Below, piece after piece: positions 15,942-25,412 of a DNA stretch of 64,000 bases (within the stretch, counting starts at the first letter, position 1; each line of letters begins with the position of its first letter). This DNA comes from Galbibacter sp048266365 (lineage in GTDB: Bacteria; Bacteroidota; Bacteroidia; Flavobacteriales; Flavobacteriaceae), in NCBI RefSeq assembly GCF_048266365.1, contig NZ_JBLWZP010000013.1:1-64000 (forward strand), in the 5' to 3' direction. The translations under genes and the position numbers were made by a program. Below the pieces are notes generated by a model. The model made no database searches. It was given only the letters and a program-made list of their open reading frames with translations, and was not told the DNA's origin.

Positions 15942-16505
15942 ATGGCTAGCGATAAAATCATAGATATAATTGCTTTTGATTTAGAAATTGGAAAATTAGG
16001 TTTTAACCTAGATCAGAGAAAATCCTTTTTTCAATACAATCCAGAATTCTTAGATTCTGGAAAGTTCTCAAAACTATTTCCCTTTATTTTCAAACGCTCA
16101 AAACAAGCACAGGTATTAACAGAATACCAACAAGATAGGTTTCAAGGCTTACCTCCTATGATAGCAGATTCCTTACCCGATACTTTTGGTAATATTATAT
16201 TTCAGGAGTGGCTGACTACACGAGGAATACAAAAGGTAACACCTCTGGAGCAATTGGCCTATGTGGCAGATCGTGGTATGGGTGCGCTAGAATATAAACC
16301 TATCACAGAATTGCCCGATGTTACAAATGTAAATATTTATGAGGTAATTACTGTCTTAGTAAAGGTTCTTAAACTAAATGAAGACACTACAGCTAAAAAT
16401 ATCAGTGAATTATCATTACTCAATGTATTCAAAATAGGAACATTAGCTAGTGGAGCAAGACCAAAATTCTAATATCAGAACATAAAAAAAACAGGGGAAA
16501 ATCCC
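15942..16505 (+). pseudogene. hipA: HipA-family toxin kinase, frameshifted and truncated
   Basis: The frame from MASDKIIDIIAF encodes a HipA N-terminal subdomain with the hallmark block QGLPPMIADSLPDTFGNIIFQEWL (split here in reading, residues about 66-89). It continues to GTLASGARPKF and stops at 16470. Shifting the frame by one base in the A run near 16463 restores the family sequence ILISEHKKNRGKIP before all homology ends. The whole kinase domain, including the catalytic Asp and activation loop, is missing. HipA is normally about 410-430 residues; about 190 remain. This toxin is dead twice over. Confidence 0.85.
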
Positions 16506-16506
16506 T

Positions 16507-16685
16507 TTTAAGTCGGCTATTCACAATTTTCCTGCATTAGGAGTAATACGCCCTATAATATAGGTTTTCAAAGCAGCTTGGTCTTCTGAAGCAACTTGCA
16601 TGCTTTGATCTTGGGCATTGGCTCATATTCAAATTAAAATAAATACAGCAATCTCAATTGTTTTTACAAAAGTTGCTTTTTCCAT
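16507..16685 (-). pseudogene. Decayed secreted-protein gene with three in-frame TGA codons
   Basis: From ATG at 16685 the minus strand reads MEKATFVKTIEIAVFILI, then TGA-ATA-TGA, then ANAQDQSMQVASEDQ and KTYIIGRITPNAGKL, then another TGA. The first part looks like a signal peptide with an ANAQ cleavage site. All three interruptions are TGA, and each falls where Trp would fit. It starts 18 bp after the flavin oxidase stop, so it was probably the third gene of that operon. I cannot name the parent family. Confidence 0.5.
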
Positions 16686-16702
16686 GATTACAGATTTTAA
16701 AA

Positions 16703-18088
16703 TTATGGTTGAATATTTTGGTTTACCCTAAATAAGTTTTTGGAATCGTATGACTTCTTGATCTTCACTAGTCGGTCATAATTGTGTTTGTAACTGGCTT
16801 TCACGCGATCTTCTCCTTCATCCATCATCATATTCACATACGCACCTCCGGCAGAATATTGATGCAAAGCTCCCCAGTAATCTTTACACCATTTCGTAAT
16901 TTTTTCAGCATTGGTGGGATCGGGGTCAACCCCCACGATTACCCCTGCATACTTTGCATGTCTATAGGCCCAGGGGGTTGCGTCTTTTGCAATCCTGCCG
17001 GCCGCCCCGCTGATGGGGTAAAGATGCATTGTCGAAAGCGGAGTTGGTATGTTGGATCCAAATTTTAAATGCCGAGCACTCACCTCAGGCCCTAGTTCAT
17101 TAAAAAAATCGGCTCGCCAATACCATTGCATTCCCGGGGGAAACAAGCCATCAAACATGGATTGAATAGAAGGATAAGGCATCTCTCCAACATGTTGAAA
17201 AACAGGAGCTAAATCCATAGCAGGTTTTATGAGTCTATCAAATTCTTCCTGGCTACCGGTATAACACCATACAATTCCACAATATTGATTTCCATGTAAA
17301 AATTCTGGAAATGGTGCTCCCGGAATAATCATAGTTGCAATAAAACCATTTAATTCATCCGGTGCATTATTTATAAAATTGTGATACCATTCCATTATTT
17401 CTTCTGTTTTTTCAATGGGCCATAAAGTAGGACCACCAATAACAGTTTTTACCTCATGTGCCTGAAATTTAAAAGAGGTTACAATTCCAAAGTTTCCACC
17501 TCCACCACGAATAGCCCAAAACAAATCCTTATTTTGATCGGCGTTTACCGTTACAAAAGAACCATTTGCCAACACCATATCGGCCTCTAATAAGTTGTCT
17601 ATTGTAAGTCCGTATTTTCGTGATAGATGGCCAACTCCACCACCAAGTGTTAAACCTCCAACGCCAGTAGTAGAAATAATTCCGGCAGGAACTGCAAGCC
17701 CAAAAGCATGTGTTACATGATCCACCTCACCCCAAAGATTGCCTCCGCCAACTCGTACCGTATTGTCAAGTGTATTGACCCGTACAAATTTGATTCCTGA
17801 TAGGTCTATGACCAATCCATCATCACAAATACCCAAGCCGCCGCCGTTGTGGCCTCCTCCTCTTACAGCAAGCAACAAGTTATTTTCTCTGGCGAAATTT
17901 ACTGCAGCTATTACATCGGCAACATCCACGCACATTGCAAATAGCCCCGGATGTTTATCAATCATACCATTGTACACCTTTCGGGTTTCATTATAGCTTG
18001 TATCTGTAGGTTTGATAAGTTCTCCCCTTAATTGTGAAGAAAAGGTTTCAATGATTGAAGAGTCTAAGTTTTTAATTAAAGTTTTCAT
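16703..18088 (-). CDS. FAD-linked oxidase (berberine-bridge/BBE type)
   Basis: This PCMH-type FAD oxidoreductase oxidises an alcohol, sugar or related substrate with FAD and usually oxygen. The FAD-binding domain contains VRGGGHNGGG (His is the covalent 8-alpha flavin ligand, residue 80 from the start used), then GGGNLWGEVDH and GLTLGGGVGHLSRKYG, where bicovalent family members have a Cys; here it is absent, so a single covalent link is expected. The C-terminal BBE segment shows YSAGGAYVNMMMDEGEDRVKASY and NYDRLVKIKKSYDSKNLFRVNQNI. I prefer the start at 18088 (MKTLIKNLDSS), because the ATG at 18133 would overlap the globin gene. No signal peptide. It sits 12 bp downstream of a truncated hemoglobin gene, so the two are one operon. 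Confidence 0.85.
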   Translation of the reverse strand: MKTLIKNLDSSIIETFSSQLRGELIKPTDTSYNETRKVYNGMIDKHPGLFAMCVDVADVIAAVNFARENNLLLAVRGGGHNGGGLGICDDGLVIDLSGIKFVRVNTLDNTVRVGGGNLWGEVDHVTHAFGLAVPAGIISTTGVGGLTLGGGVGHLSRKYGLTIDNLLEADMVLANGSFVTVNADQNKDLFWAIRGGGGNFGIVTSFKFQAHEVKTVIGGPTLWPIEKTEEIMEWYHNFINNAPDELNGFIATMIIPGAPFPEFLHGNQYCGIVWCYTGSQEEFDRLIKPAMDLAPVFQHVGEMPYPSIQSMFDGLFPPGMQWYWRADFFNELGPEVSARHLKFGSNIPTPLSTMHLYPISGAAGRIAKDATPWAYRHAKYAGVIVGVDPDPTNAEKITKWCKDYWGALHQYSAGGAYVNMMMDEGEDRVKASYKHNYDRLVKIKKSYDSKNLFRVNQNIQP

Positions 18089-18099
18089 GTTCGTTAGAT

Positions 18100-18474
18100 T
18101 TATTTCGAAATTATCATCCCTTTTAAGGACCATAGAATTGCAAGGACATCTTTTTTTGTGTCTTCATCAATATTGTTTTTATCCAAAGCTTCAAAAATGT
18201 CATCTATCACATGCATATATTCTGATGGATTAATATTCATACCCGTATGTGTAGTTACCATATCTTTTCCTTTATATGTTGCTGGGCCTCCGCTACCAGC
18301 ACTAAAGAAATCTATTGTGTGTTGTTTAATAACGGCTAACTCTTTGGGCTTGTCTTTAAAAGGAAGGAATCGTGCGTTAATCTTTGGATTGTTCATGTGG
18401 TTTTTAATCGTGTCATCCACAATGTTTGAAATACCATTTCTACCGCCTAACCGATCAAAAAGTGTTATTGACAT
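18100..18474 (-). CDS. glbN: Group 1 truncated hemoglobin
   Basis: This 124-residue protein has the 2-on-2 globin fold of truncated hemoglobins. Visible marks are LFDRLGGRNGISNIVDDTI at the N-terminus, the Gly motif AGSGGPATYKGKDM, and the proximal heme ligand His76 in TTHTGMNI. Group 1 members bind O2 or NO and often take part in NO detoxification or oxygen handling. It is the first gene of a short operon with a flavin oxidase, which suggests oxygen delivery to, or protection during, that oxidation. Confidence 0.9.
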   Translation of the reverse strand: MSITLFDRLGGRNGISNIVDDTIKNHMNNPKINARFLPFKDKPKELAVIKQHTIDFFSAGSGGPATYKGKDMVTTHTGMNINPSEYMHVIDDIFEALDKNNIDEDTKKDVLAILWSLKGMIISK

Positions 18475-18824
18475 AATATTGGATTTTTAAAGTTTATGTA
18501 ATTTATGAAAACTACAGCTTCCAATAAACCATCAACTAACATTCGGTAGCGTCTATAAAGAATTTGGCACAATGGAGTATGTCTTTGGTAAAATATTCAC
18601 TTATAGCCCTTTAATGGTTTCAAAATATTAAATCTTGATTGCTCTTTACCGCTTACTTTACCAACCTCACCGAACGCTGTTTGTCTGCTATAACAAACTG
18701 AAAATTGGTTATATTTATAATATAAAGCGCTATGGTCCAATTTTCATATCTGTGATTCGACATGGGATTTATGGACAGGAGATAAGGCAAATACACCGAT
18801 ACCATAAATTATAGCGATATTAAC
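18475..18824. other. Gene-free divergent spacer
   Basis: This 350-bp A/T-rich spacer lies between the divergent globin operon and the propeller sensor gene. It must hold both promoters. A short word TGGAGTATGT at 18574-18583 resembles the IS21-like repeats further left but is too short to call. I see no gene, strong hairpin or repeat. Confidence 0.4.
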
Positions 18825-21800
18825 ATGAACAAAAAACCATTAGTACCCGCAATCGCTAGTATCGAAACTCCATCGAAAAATAAAAGCAGATTTCGGTGTG
18901 ACTATATGTTGGCTTGTGTCTTGACATTTATGATATCTGCCGTGATAATTGGACAACCAAGTCCGAATATGAGTCGTTTGACAGTACCTGAAGGGACGTC
19001 CATCTTGAAGAATCAGACCATAAAGTCTATCAAGGAAGACCCGCGTGGATTTATCTGGATAGCTGCCAGTAATGGTCTCTACCGCTATGATGGTACTGAA
19101 TTGGTAGAAGTGTTTGCAGGCCGTTTTAGAGCTATTGAACTGAATAAAAAAACACACACACTGGCTTTTGTACATGTCAAGGGTGTCTATCTCTACGATT
19201 ATGAAAACGAGACCTCTACCCACATCACGGAACGGGATATTGGCCAATTGGATATTGACATCCAATGTACATTCTTTGATACCGACAGTAGTCTGTTAAT
19301 TGGTCACAGGGAAGGGTTTACACGGTACATCCCTTCTTCAAGAAGCTTTACATTTCACCCTATTCAAAGTGAATTGGCGCAGACCATCGTTATATCCGAA
19401 ATTGTTCGAGACATAGAAAACCCGGACCTACTGTGGATTGGTACCAACTCTGGCTTGATCAGATACCAACTTGCCTCCCACAAGCAAAAACAATACCTGT
19501 TTGAAAGCCAACAACCTCCTCTAGTTTCTTCAATTAACACCATAACAACAGTGGTTCCGGTTGATCATCGCATATATCTTGGCACCTGGCATTCGGGCGT
19601 GGTTATATTTGATAAGAAAACCGAAACATATCTACAACGCTTTGTAGAAGATAGAACTCCAGATACATCAAGAATTCCTGTGGACCATATCTTTGCTATT
19701 GTCCCGGATGTACAAGGGCGATTGTGGTTTTCTTCTACATTGGGCACCATGCTCTACGATGGATCGGAAGACCGAGTTATATGGCATCAAAAAGGCGTAA
19801 ACTCAGTTCAGAAACTAGACACAGGGCCACACTATATTGACAATCAGGGTCGAAGATGGGGTGGATATTCGCACGGATTGAACATGATAGATGCCAATTC
19901 CTCCACGGTCAATACGCTCTATTGCCCCTTGATGCAGAATCCGTTATGGTATATTCTGAAAAAAATAATATGCTATGAAGACAAACTTTATTTTGGGGTG
20001 TACGATAGTGATGGCTTATTTATCTTCGATATGGAAAATCAGAAATGGAGAGTCATACGTTCCAAATCATGGACAGAAAATCAATCCTTTAGACCGCTGG
20101 ATCTACACCTGTCCGTAGATACCCTATGGTTACTCGATCAAGCGGACATTTATTCTCACAAAATAGGATCTGGATCATTGGTTCGGACGCAGCTTATATC
20201 TGAAAAAACATATTATGACTTCATCGCATTTATACAAGTGAATCCCAGTCGGTTTTGGGTGCAAACACTAAACTCAGGGATTCTTATTGTCGATCTTCAT
20301 GAACAAACACTGCGGTCACATGATTCGCTCCATCTTGAGCACCCTTCATTATTACGGGATCAGGGACGGTATATGATGATGGATTCAAAAGGTTACCTCT
20401 GGATTGCTACCAATGAGAACCTATGGTACGGACATCCTGATGATAATAAATTCATAAATCTAACATCAGGGTTTCAACTACCACAAGGCCGGCGTCCAGA
20501 TATCCATTCGTTGTATGCTACAGAAGAAGAAATGTGGATAGCCGGCGACCACGGATTGTGGAGAGTCCCTTTAATGAATCCTTTGGCAAGTAGAATGGAA
20601 AAAATATATGATGGTGGTGTAAACGATATCGGCCATATAGATTTAGGCAATATTTGGATGCTCACAGGGAAAAAAGTGACACATTTAAACCAAAATACCG
20701 GCAAAGTGATACACTATGACGGGGAAGATGGATTGATTGATCCAGGGAGACACGGTTATGAAGCTTTCGAGCCAATCACTAATAATCAATTTATTCTAGG
20801 AGGGCGCAAAGAATATTCGTTGTTCCGGGTATCAGATCTGGTACGTGATAGTATCGCCCCTACCGCTTATCTAACCGCATTGGCAATCAATGGTATCCCT
20901 GCCAAATTGGATTTCGGACTCTTCAATACACAAAGTATACGTCTATCTGCTAAAGAAAATACCCTAAGCTTTAAGTTTTCAAATATCGGATATGATAATG
21001 CAAAAAGTATCCAATACCGCTATATGCTTGAAGGTGTTGATAGCGAATGGCAGGAAACAGATTGGACCTCGCGAAACACCACATACACCCATCTTCCTGG
21101 TGGTGAGTATCGATTTCTCCTCCAAGCGACAAACGGAGCAGGAGTGCAAAGCCCAATCAAATCACTGCATATTATTATTGCTACCCCTTTTTTCCAACGC
21201 CAGTGGGTTCAAGCAAGTCTAGTCCTACTATTAGGTTTAATTTTATATATTTTATATCGAAAACGAATAGCCCATATAAACGAGAAAAATCAAATCCACA
21301 AAAAGTTGTTACAATTGGAACAACAAGCCTTGCATGCCCAAATGAACCCACATTTTGTGTTTAATGCCATGAATTCAATTCAGTATCTGATTTCTGACGG
21401 AGACGAAAAAAAGGCCATGCTCTATCTCAATAAATTCGGAAAACTCCTTCGGACGATCCTCAACACAACTTTTAAAGACTACATTCCATTGTCTGATGAA
21501 TTGCTCGTACTTGAAAATTATATAGAATTGGAACAGTTGCGCTTGAGCCATAAATTTTCCTATACCATAGAGGTCGATCCTATCCTACAAGAGGAACGGC
21601 TACTGATACCGCCTTTCATGATTCAGCCTTTTGTAGAAAATGCCATTCATCATGGATTGGCAGAAAAAACAGGTTCTGGAGGGCATCTAACTATCCGGAT
21701 GAAAGATATTGAAAACGAGCTTCTCTGTACTATTGAAGATAATGGGATTGGGCGTTCAGCATCTCAGGTTAAAAAACGGGCGTTAACCATAAAACAAGAA

Positions 21801-21950
21801 TCCAAGGGTGTTGGACTTGTAGTAGCCAGATTGAGCATCTATCAGGATAATAAATCGGGAGATAGTATTCGCATTACTGATCTCGAAGATCCTGGCGGAT
21901 ATCCCTCAGGAACACGCGTTGATATTAAAATACCTATGAAACCCAATTGA
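18825..21950 (+). CDS. Two-component-propeller sensor histidine kinase (LytS-type kinase)
   Basis: This 1041-residue membrane sensor has an N-terminal signal/anchor (about residues 27-44), then about 600 residues of beta-propeller repeats (GFIWIAASNGLYRYDG, LLWIGTNSGLIRYQ, GRLWFSSTLGTMLYDG, GYLWIATNENLWYG). A Y_Y_Y domain follows (about 675-785, with YRYMLEGVDSEWQETDW), then one membrane helix (about 794-812), a coiled coil, and a PF06580-type kinase domain with phospho-acceptor His843 in MNPHFVFNAMNSIQ. The last part is a HATPase (FVENAIHHGL, EDNGIGRSAS). Unlike hybrid systems that control polysaccharide loci, it lacks a receiver and an HTH domain; those are supplied by the LytTR regulator just downstream. 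The signal is unknown; neighbours do not reveal it. Confidence 0.92.
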   Translation: MNKKPLVPAIASIETPSKNKSRFRCDYMLACVLTFMISAVIIGQPSPNMSRLTVPEGTSILKNQTIKSIKEDPRGFIWIAASNGLYRYDGTELVEVFAGRFRAIELNKKTHTLAFVHVKGVYLYDYENETSTHITERDIGQLDIDIQCTFFDTDSSLLIGHREGFTRYIPSSRSFTFHPIQSELAQTIVISEIVRDIENPDLLWIGTNSGLIRYQLASHKQKQYLFESQQPPLVSSINTITTVVPVDHRIYLGTWHSGVVIFDKKTETYLQRFVEDRTPDTSRIPVDHIFAIVPDVQGRLWFSSTLGTMLYDGSEDRVIWHQKGVNSVQKLDTGPHYIDNQGRRWGGYSHGLNMIDANSSTVNTLYCPLMQNPLWYILKKIICYEDKLYFGVYDSDGLFIFDMENQKWRVIRSKSWTENQSFRPLDLHLSVDTLWLLDQADIYSHKIGSGSLVRTQLISEKTYYDFIAFIQVNPSRFWVQTLNSGILIVDLHEQTLRSHDSLHLEHPSLLRDQGRYMMMDSKGYLWIATNENLWYGHPDDNKFINLTSGFQLPQGRRPDIHSLYATEEEMWIAGDHGLWRVPLMNPLASRMEKIYDGGVNDIGHIDLGNIWMLTGKKVTHLNQNTGKVIHYDGEDGLIDPGRHGYEAFEPITNNQFILGGRKEYSLFRVSDLVRDSIAPTAYLTALAINGIPAKLDFGLFNTQSIRLSAKENTLSFKFSNIGYDNAKSIQYRYMLEGVDSEWQETDWTSRNTTYTHLPGGEYRFLLQATNGAGVQSPIKSLHIIIATPFFQRQWVQASLVLLLGLILYILYRKRIAHINEKNQIHKKLLQLEQQALHAQMNPHFVFNAMNSIQYLISDGDEKKAMLYLNKFGKLLRTILNTTFKDYIPLSDELLVLENYIELEQLRLSHKFSYTIEVDPILQEERLLIPPFMIQPFVENAIHHGLAEKTGSGGHLTIRMKDIENELLCTIEDNGIGRSASQVKKRALTIKQESKGVGLVVARLSIYQDNKSGDSIRITDLEDPGGYPSGTRVDIKIPMKPN

Positions 21951-21967
21951 AGGACTAGTCCTTTTTT
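21950..21967 (+). terminator. Short palindrome with T run between sensor and regulator genes
   Basis: AAGGA-CTAG-TCCTT followed by TTTT lies exactly after the sensor stop codon. The 5-bp stem is weak, so partial termination (lower regulator output) is more likely than a full stop. Confidence 0.4.
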
Positions 21968-22001
21968 GTAACTTTAAGATTGTTCACCATTAATAAAAAA
22001 T

Positions 22002-22745
22002 ATGATCACCGCACTCATTATCGATGACGAAAAAGGCAGTCGGAAATCACTTGCAAATTTAATCAATAAATATTGCGAGGACGTTCAATTGATTGGCAAA
22101 GCTGACGGGGTAGAATCTGGTATAACCATCGTAAAGAAATTAAGGCCTGAACTTATCTTTCTGGATATTAGAATGCGAGACGGTACTGGTTTTCAATTAT
22201 TGGAGCGGTTGAATGAAAGGACATTTCAAGTGGTCTTCACAACAGCGTATGATGAATATGCCATTCGGGCATTTCGCTTTAGTGCTATTGATTACCTGCT
22301 GAAACCCATCAACCTTGAAGAACTTCAGGCTGCTGTATCAAAAGCAATCATTAATTCCAAGTCCCTGTCACAAAGTGAATTAAAACCTATCATAGACCGA
22401 TTATTGAAATTCAACCATGAAGACCCAACTATCACCGTAAGTACTGAGAGTTCAGTGGAGTTTATCAAGGTCTCAGACATTGTGCATTTAGAAGCAAGTT
22501 CTTCTTATACAACCCTATATATGCGTTCAGGCCTTAAAGTGTTATCGAGCAAAACCCTCAGAGTTTTTGAAGACTTGCTGTCTGATTTTTATTTTTTTAG
22601 ATGCCATCAGAGCCATCTGGTCAGTTTGCCAGACGTGGTGCGCTTCCTTCGTAGAGATGGCGGTCAACTGGAAATGAAAGATGGGACGCTTATACCGCTG
22701 TCACGTCGCAGACATGAGCTTTTTTTTAAACGCCAAATGAAGTGA
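22002..22745 (+). CDS. LytTR-family response regulator
   Basis: This 247-residue regulator has a receiver domain with acidic pocket D8-D9, phospho-acceptor Asp55 (LIFLDIRMRDG), a Thr/Ala signalling pair (VVFTTAYDEYAIRAF) and the conserved Lys in LLKPIN. The C-terminal half is a LytTR DNA-binding domain (HLEASSSYTTLYMRSGLKVLSS...FFRCHQSHLVSLPDV). It follows the histidine kinase by 51 bp and is its cognate partner. LytTR regulators bind paired direct repeats; no target can be assigned, although the lipoprotein gene 400 bp downstream is a candidate. Confidence 0.93.
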   Translation: MITALIIDDEKGSRKSLANLINKYCEDVQLIGKADGVESGITIVKKLRPELIFLDIRMRDGTGFQLLERLNERTFQVVFTTAYDEYAIRAFRFSAIDYLLKPINLEELQAAVSKAIINSKSLSQSELKPIIDRLLKFNHEDPTITVSTESSVEFIKVSDIVHLEASSSYTTLYMRSGLKVLSSKTLRVFEDLLSDFYFFRCHQSHLVSLPDVVRFLRRDGGQLEMKDGTLIPLSRRRHELFFKRQMK

Positions 22746-23162
22746 GTACCTTAAAGCCTACCTAAGAAACGTGTTACCAACGATCTCGCCTTGTGGCTAA
22801 TGTTAATGGTAATTGCGGAAGCCTACAAATCAACATTATCACCATCCATATATAATATTCTTTTTATAGCCCTCAGTACAGGAAATGTGCAGAATGTTTA
22901 TACCAAGTAACGCGAGTTCAATTAAATTAATATGGCTGTATGGTTGGATTTGCTTATTTCTATGGAAGAGCTATGGGCTCGATGTAAGACGCAATGTTGA
23001 TTCAAGCCGAGGAATTATCCTTTAATGTGCCAAAAAGGGAAAAGAGGAAGTAGGAGGTATATTTGAAAGTCATGCATGGTAGAGTGGGCTGAGCTAGATT
23101 ATTATTATTATATTGTAGAACCTTTAAATGATTAGATGTGTTTGGTTTAATTTCCTAATGAC
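22746..23162. other. Gene-free spacer after the two-component system
   Basis: This 417-bp stretch has no credible open reading frame, repeat or strong hairpin. It presumably contains the promoter of the following lipoprotein gene. Confidence 0.4.
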
Positions 23163-23654
23163 ATGAAAAAATTATTGTTCTTAACAATTGCACTTACAAT
23201 TATTGTGGGTTGTTCAAATGACGATGAAAAAATTGATTGCTCACGTTTTGACCCTGTATTTCCTACATTGTATATAAGAGTTGTTGATGGCACAGGGGCA
23301 AACCTTATAGATAATGGAACCATAGACACAAAGAATATTAGCGTTGAAGGCGATTTTTCAGGAGCAAACTTCCAAATTGTACCAGTAAACGAATTTGCTG
23401 CCTCTGATCCTGATAAAGGAGAATTAAATAACTCGCTAAGGCTATTTATTCCCAGAAAAACAACATTTCAATACACTATTATTTTGGCTGATATTGATGA
23501 AACCTTTACTATAGGTTTTACTGCTGAACCAATGAGACTTCCATGCGATATCACCATTTTTAAACCTATTAATGGTCTTTATGAAAACCAAACGTTGGAA
23601 TTAAGCGAATTTCGTTCGCTGCAATTTGTAGGAGATTTAGAGATTTATAATTAA
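23163..23654 (+). CDS. Hypothetical lipoprotein
   Basis: This 163-residue predicted lipoprotein has signal peptide MKKLLFLTIALTIIVGC and the lipid-modified Cys17 followed by SNDDEKIDC. The mature region is beta-rich (TLYIRVVDGTGANLIDNGTIDT) and carries an additional Cys pair (C26 region and the C in RLPCDITIF) that could form a disulfide. Flavobacterial lipoproteins of this shape are common and mostly uncharacterised. Its place downstream of the LytTR system makes it a possible target, but no direct evidence shows this. Confidence 0.7.
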   Translation: MKKLLFLTIALTIIVGCSNDDEKIDCSRFDPVFPTLYIRVVDGTGANLIDNGTIDTKNISVEGDFSGANFQIVPVNEFAASDPDKGELNNSLRLFIPRKTTFQYTIILADIDETFTIGFTAEPMRLPCDITIFKPINGLYENQTLELSEFRSLQFVGDLEIYN

Positions 23655-23784
23655 TTAGAAAGATTACTTTGGGTGTCAGTTAGAATCTATAGATCCTTTG
23701 CTTAGGTTTTAGCGTGATTTACAGCTGAAATATTCGAGTAATATTCACCTATAAACTTGAGAAGTGTCCTTCGATGCCACTTCA

Positions 23785-24900
23785 CTATATAAATGTCAAG
23801 AGGTATCCTATTATTGCTCCTCCTATCACAATGAATGCACTGTTAACTTTTTTAAATACAAATACACAGATGATACTCATTAGTGCAATTATCACTGTTT
23901 TCCAATCAGTCAGTGTATCTTTTCCCATATCCACGCAAACTGCAACTATTACGGCCACAGCAGCAATGTTAACAGCATCTAAAAATGCTGTAAAAACCTT
24001 GGATTTCCGCATTTTAGGGACAAATGGGTTTAATATAGTAACGAAAATGAAAGATGGAAGAAAGATTCCAATTGTGGCAGCAATCGCACCCCAAAAGCCA
24101 CCAAGCTGCCAACCGATAAAAGTAGCGGTTGATAAAACAGGACCTGGTGTAAATTGACCAACTGCAACGGCATCAATCAATTCTTGCCTGGACAATAATC
24201 CTGTGCTTACGAGTTCTGCATCGAGAAAGGCAAATAATACATATCCACTCCCGTATAATATAGCACCTACTTTTAAGAAGATCCATAGGATTTTTAAGGT
24301 ACTTGCAGATACTGCTACCTGGAGTAGAGGCATAGGGGAGAAACTGTTTAAGTTATTTTTTGAGTTTTGAATGAGGTACCACACTATGCCGATAAGGCCA
24401 CAGGAGAATAAGGCTAAAATTTCATGAACACCAAGAAGGCAGGCACTTAGAGTCAATACGCCCAGGATTCCCAATTGGGCATTCTTTAACGCTTTTCTTC
24501 CAAGTCTGTAAACAGCACCAAGGATAATGGCAATTACCGCTGGTTTTATTCCGTAAATGAATGGTTCAACGTTTGGTAATTGTCCGTATTGTTGATACAA
24601 CCAAGCAAAAACCATGGTGATTGCAACTGCCGGAAATACAAAACAAATTCCTGCAACGATCAACCCTTTCCAACCTGCTCTTTCGTGGCCACAATGCATA
24701 GTCATTTCTGTAGAGTTAGGACCGGGGATAAGATTAGTTGCGCCAACGAGGTCTAAGAAATGTTGTTGGGTCATCCATTCTCTCTTTTTTACAACTTCAT
24801 CCTCCATCATTGCAATATGAGCCGCAGGACCACCGAAGGCAATACTTCCTAATTTGAAAAATAATTTTGCTACTTCTTTTAAATTACTTTTTGTTCCCAT
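23785..24900 (-). CDS. chrA: Chromate transporter (ChrA family)
   Basis: This 371-residue inner-membrane transporter has two homologous CHR domains. The N-terminal copy has FFKLGSIAFGGPAAHIAMMEDEVV and the signature LVGATNLIPGPNSTEM (about residues 50-65). The C-terminal copy has FLKVGAILYGSGYVLFAFLDAELV and DAVAVGQFTPGPVLSTATFIGWQLGG in two pieces. ChrA proteins export chromate or act as general anion exporters. It is the last gene of a three-gene minus-strand operon after a DoxX protein (20-bp gap) and an exported CMD/ABM-type protein. The combination suggests a redox-stress response rather than chromate alone. Confidence 0.9.
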   Translation of the reverse strand: MGTKSNLKEVAKLFFKLGSIAFGGPAAHIAMMEDEVVKKREWMTQQHFLDLVGATNLIPGPNSTEMTMHCGHERAGWKGLIVAGICFVFPAVAITMVFAWLYQQYGQLPNVEPFIYGIKPAVIAIILGAVYRLGRKALKNAQLGILGVLTLSACLLGVHEILALFSCGLIGIVWYLIQNSKNNLNSFSPMPLLQVAVSASTLKILWIFLKVGAILYGSGYVLFAFLDAELVSTGLLSRQELIDAVAVGQFTPGPVLSTATFIGWQLGGFWGAIAATIGIFLPSFIFVTILNPFVPKMRKSKVFTAFLDAVNIAAVAVIVAVCVDMGKDTLTDWKTVIIALMSIICVFVFKKVNSAFIVIGGAIIGYLLTFI

Positions 24901-24920
24901 AGTGTTTGTTGAAAGAAGGG

Positions 24921-25376
24921 CTATAGTGGTGTTTGGGGAATTGTTTTGCTCTTCAGCTGTTGGATGTAGTTATCGACGGACCAATTTCCACCACCTTGTA
25001 TAATCAAAAACAAACTTCCCAAAAGCATTGCCCAATCTGTTCTACTTGCGTGCATCACCGCCCAAAATCCATCATTGGCCAAGATTTCTGATTTTGTTGT
25101 TGCGATGGCGACTAACATTATGATAAGTGTTGGAATGCTCGCTAATCTAGTCAGTAAACCGAGCAAAATTAATACACCGCAAACAACTTCGAAAGATCCG
25201 ACAAACGTGCCTAGAAACTCTGGAGAAGGAAGCTCTATTTTTTCAAATCTTCCTGCACCTCGAACGGCCGGATATAAGAACTTTTGAATGCCTTCGGAAA
25301 GGAAAACTGTACCGACAATTAAACGAATGATAATGGTGGTTTTAGAGGAGTTCGAATGAATAATTTTCTGGAACAT
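24921..25376 (-). CDS. DoxX family membrane protein
   Basis: This 151-residue four-helix membrane protein begins with a soluble N-terminus and then IIRLIVGTVFLSEGIQKFLYP, the DoxX signature with a conserved Glu and Lys/Phe. Helices follow at about residues 55-70, 75-95 and 115-130. DoxX proteins are linked to quinone or thiol redox balance, but their activity is not defined. The gene is second of the operon with the ABM-type and ChrA genes. Confidence 0.88.
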   Translation of the reverse strand: MFQKIIHSNSSKTTIIIRLIVGTVFLSEGIQKFLYPAVRGAGRFEKIELPSPEFLGTFVGSFEVVCGVLILLGLLTRLASIPTLIIMLVAIATTKSEILANDGFWAVMHASRTDWAMLLGSLFLIIQGGGNWSVDNYIQQLKSKTIPQTPL

Positions 25377-25412
25377 AATTTCTATTAATTAATGTTAGTC
25401 AAAGGAACACTA

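Noticed and set aside
16507..16685. TGA read as Trp (genetic code change or recoding)
   Set aside because: All other genes in the window use TGA as stop and TGG for Trp; no selenocysteine-like element is seen. Decay explains it.
18574..18590. Fourth copy of the IS21-like repeat
   Set aside because: Only TGGAGTATGT matches; the rest differs, so it is within chance.
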